Shown here: one piece after another, positions 5,373 through 6,155 of the stretch
Layout of the letters: each line of letters begins with the position of its first letter
Position numbering within the stretch: the first letter of the stretch is position 1
NCBI GenBank assembly: GCA_012510295.1
Contig: JAAZID010000280.1
Location: forward strand, 1 to 6,155
Length of the DNA stretch: 6,155 bases
Direction: 5' to 3'
Source of the DNA: Methanomicrobiales archaeon
GTDB taxonomy: Archaea; Halobacteriota; Methanomicrobia; Methanomicrobiales; Methanoculleaceae
The notes under the pieces: generated by a model
What the model saw: the letters and a program-made list of their open reading frames with translations, nothing else
Database searches by the model: none
Told to the model about the DNA's origin: nothing
Program-made: the position numbers and the translations under genes

Positions 5373-6155
5373 CTAGAGAACCTCATCGCCGTAGATATAC
5401 GGCCTGAGCGGCTCCGGGATCGTGACCGATCCGTCCTCGTTCTGGTAGTTCTCGAGGATCGCCCGGATCGTGCGCGACGTCGCTATCGCGGTGCTGTTCA
5501 GGGTATGGGCATAGCGCTTCGACGTGAACTCGACAGGGTCGCGCACCCTGATATTCAGCCTGACCGCCTGGTATGCCGTGCAGTTCGAGCACGAGACCAC
5601 CTCGCGGTATCGCTCCTCGCGCGGCATCCAGACCTCGATATCGTACTTCTTCGCGGCGACGGTCCCGATATCACCTGTGCAGATCGAGACGACCCGGTAG
5701 GGGAGGCCGAGGTGCTGGAAGACCGCCTCGGCGTTCGCGAGCAGCTCTTCGTGGAGAGGCCAGGACTGGTCAGGCGTGGCATAGATGAACTGCTCGATCT
5801 TGTGGAACTGGTGGACCCGGAAGAGCCCCTTCGTGTCAAGCCCGTGCGACCCGATCTCGCGGCGGAAGCACGGGCTCACTCCTGCGAGGCGGAGCGGGAG
5901 ATCCTTCTCCTCAAAGATCTCATCACAGTACATAGCGGCCAGCGGGTGCTCGCTCGTCGCGATGAGGTACTCGTCTTCATCCTCGATCTTGTACATGACG
6001 TTCTCGAAATCGGCGAGGTCGGTTACGCCCTCGTATGCGGCCCGGTTCATCATGTACGGCGGTATGATCGGGATGTAGCCGCGCGCAACGAGCAGGTCCA
6101 TCGCGAACCGCTGGAGCGCCATATCGAGCAGGGCGAGCCGGCCCTTCAGGAAGTA
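5373..6155 (-). CDS. serS: Seryl-tRNA synthetase, bacterial type (N-terminal part outside window)
   Basis: The 260 visible residues are the class II catalytic core; the reading frame is open to the right edge, where it begins YFLKGRLALLDMALQRF. SerRS activates serine with ATP and charges tRNA-Ser in the cytoplasm. Signs of identity are GVTDLADFENVMYKIE, the serine-site TSEHPLAAM, motif 2 CFRREIGSHGLDTKGLFRVH, then HKIEQF, EVWMP, EVVSCSNCTAYQAVRLNIR, and motif 3 ending RTIRAILENYQ before the usual VTIPEPLRPY tail. The missing part should hold the coiled-coil arm that grips the tRNA-Ser long arm (about 160-170 residues by family length). This is the common bacterial-like enzyme, not the zinc-dependent rare form found in some methanogens. 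The ATG at 6122 is internal, not the start. Confidence 0.97.
   Translation of the reverse strand, partial: YFLKGRLALLDMALQRFAMDLLVARGYIPIIPPYMMNRAAYEGVTDLADFENVMYKIEDEDEYLIATSEHPLAAMYCDEIFEEKDLPLRLAGVSPCFRREIGSHGLDTKGLFRVHQFHKIEQFIYATPDQSWPLHEELLANAEAVFQHLGLPYRVVSICTGDIGTVAAKKYDIEVWMPREERYREVVSCSNCTAYQAVRLNIRVRDPVEFTSKRYAHTLNSTAIATSRTIRAILENYQNEDGSVTIPEPLRPYIYGDEVL

Noticed and set aside
4697..5407. 236-codon plus-strand frame overlapping the ABC-2 permease
   Set aside because: The sequence is rich in Arg, His, Gly and Pro, typical of a shifted frame of a GC-rich gene, while the other frame gives a clear ABC-2 permease.
1..6155. Search for CRISPR arrays, insertion sequences, integrase attachment repeats, toxin-antitoxin or defence genes
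   Set aside because: None seen: no regularly spaced repeats, no transposase or integrase motifs, and the tRNA 3' end is not duplicated elsewhere in the window.

Overview
The window looks like chromosomal DNA from a GC-rich euryarchaeon, most likely a methanogen of the Methanomicrobiales (Methanoculleus-like; an inference from gene content and style, not tested by search). The reasons are an iorA-iorB pair for indolepyruvate:ferredoxin oxidoreductase, a tRNA-Ile gene with no encoded CCA end, archaeal-looking AT-rich promoter patches instead of -35/-10 boxes, GGAGG-type ribosome binding sites, and a bacterial-type seryl-tRNA synthetase, which several methanogen lineages carry.

Layout from left to right. 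At 1-1857 on the minus strand lie iorA (complete) and the first 30 codons of iorB, joined by an ATGA stop/start overlap. A 107-base spacer (1858-1964) then separates iorA from a divergent plus-strand tRNA-Ile(GAU) gene (1965-2037). It holds an AT-rich patch that could serve both directions, a TTTGGA-N5-TCCAAA inverted repeat on the iorA side and a perfect 7-bp hairpin abutting the tRNA. Next, 2169-3449 on the minus strand encodes an NCS2-family (uracil/xanthine permease fold) membrane transporter. It is best started at a GTG with a good ribosome binding site. A 229-base divergent spacer (3450-3678) carries its TATA-like box and a perfect 8-bp inverted repeat over the expected transcription start. 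On the plus strand, 3679-5309 is a two-gene ABC exporter-type operon (NatA-like ATPase plus ABC-2 permease), again with an ATGA overlap. Finally, convergent on the minus strand, serS runs from 5373 off the right edge.

The genes are mostly ordinary metabolism and housekeeping. IorAB oxidises aryl pyruvates with ferredoxin as acceptor, SerRS charges tRNA-Ser, tRNA-Ile(GAU) decodes AUC/AUU, and the two transporters have unassigned substrates. I found no convincing sign of an undescribed multi-gene system. The points most worth a second look are (i) the NCS2 transporter, which has lost the side chains that normally bind the nucleobase while keeping the surrounding scaffold, and (ii) three separate perfect inverted repeats placed at or near likely transcription starts, which look like operators or leader hairpins.
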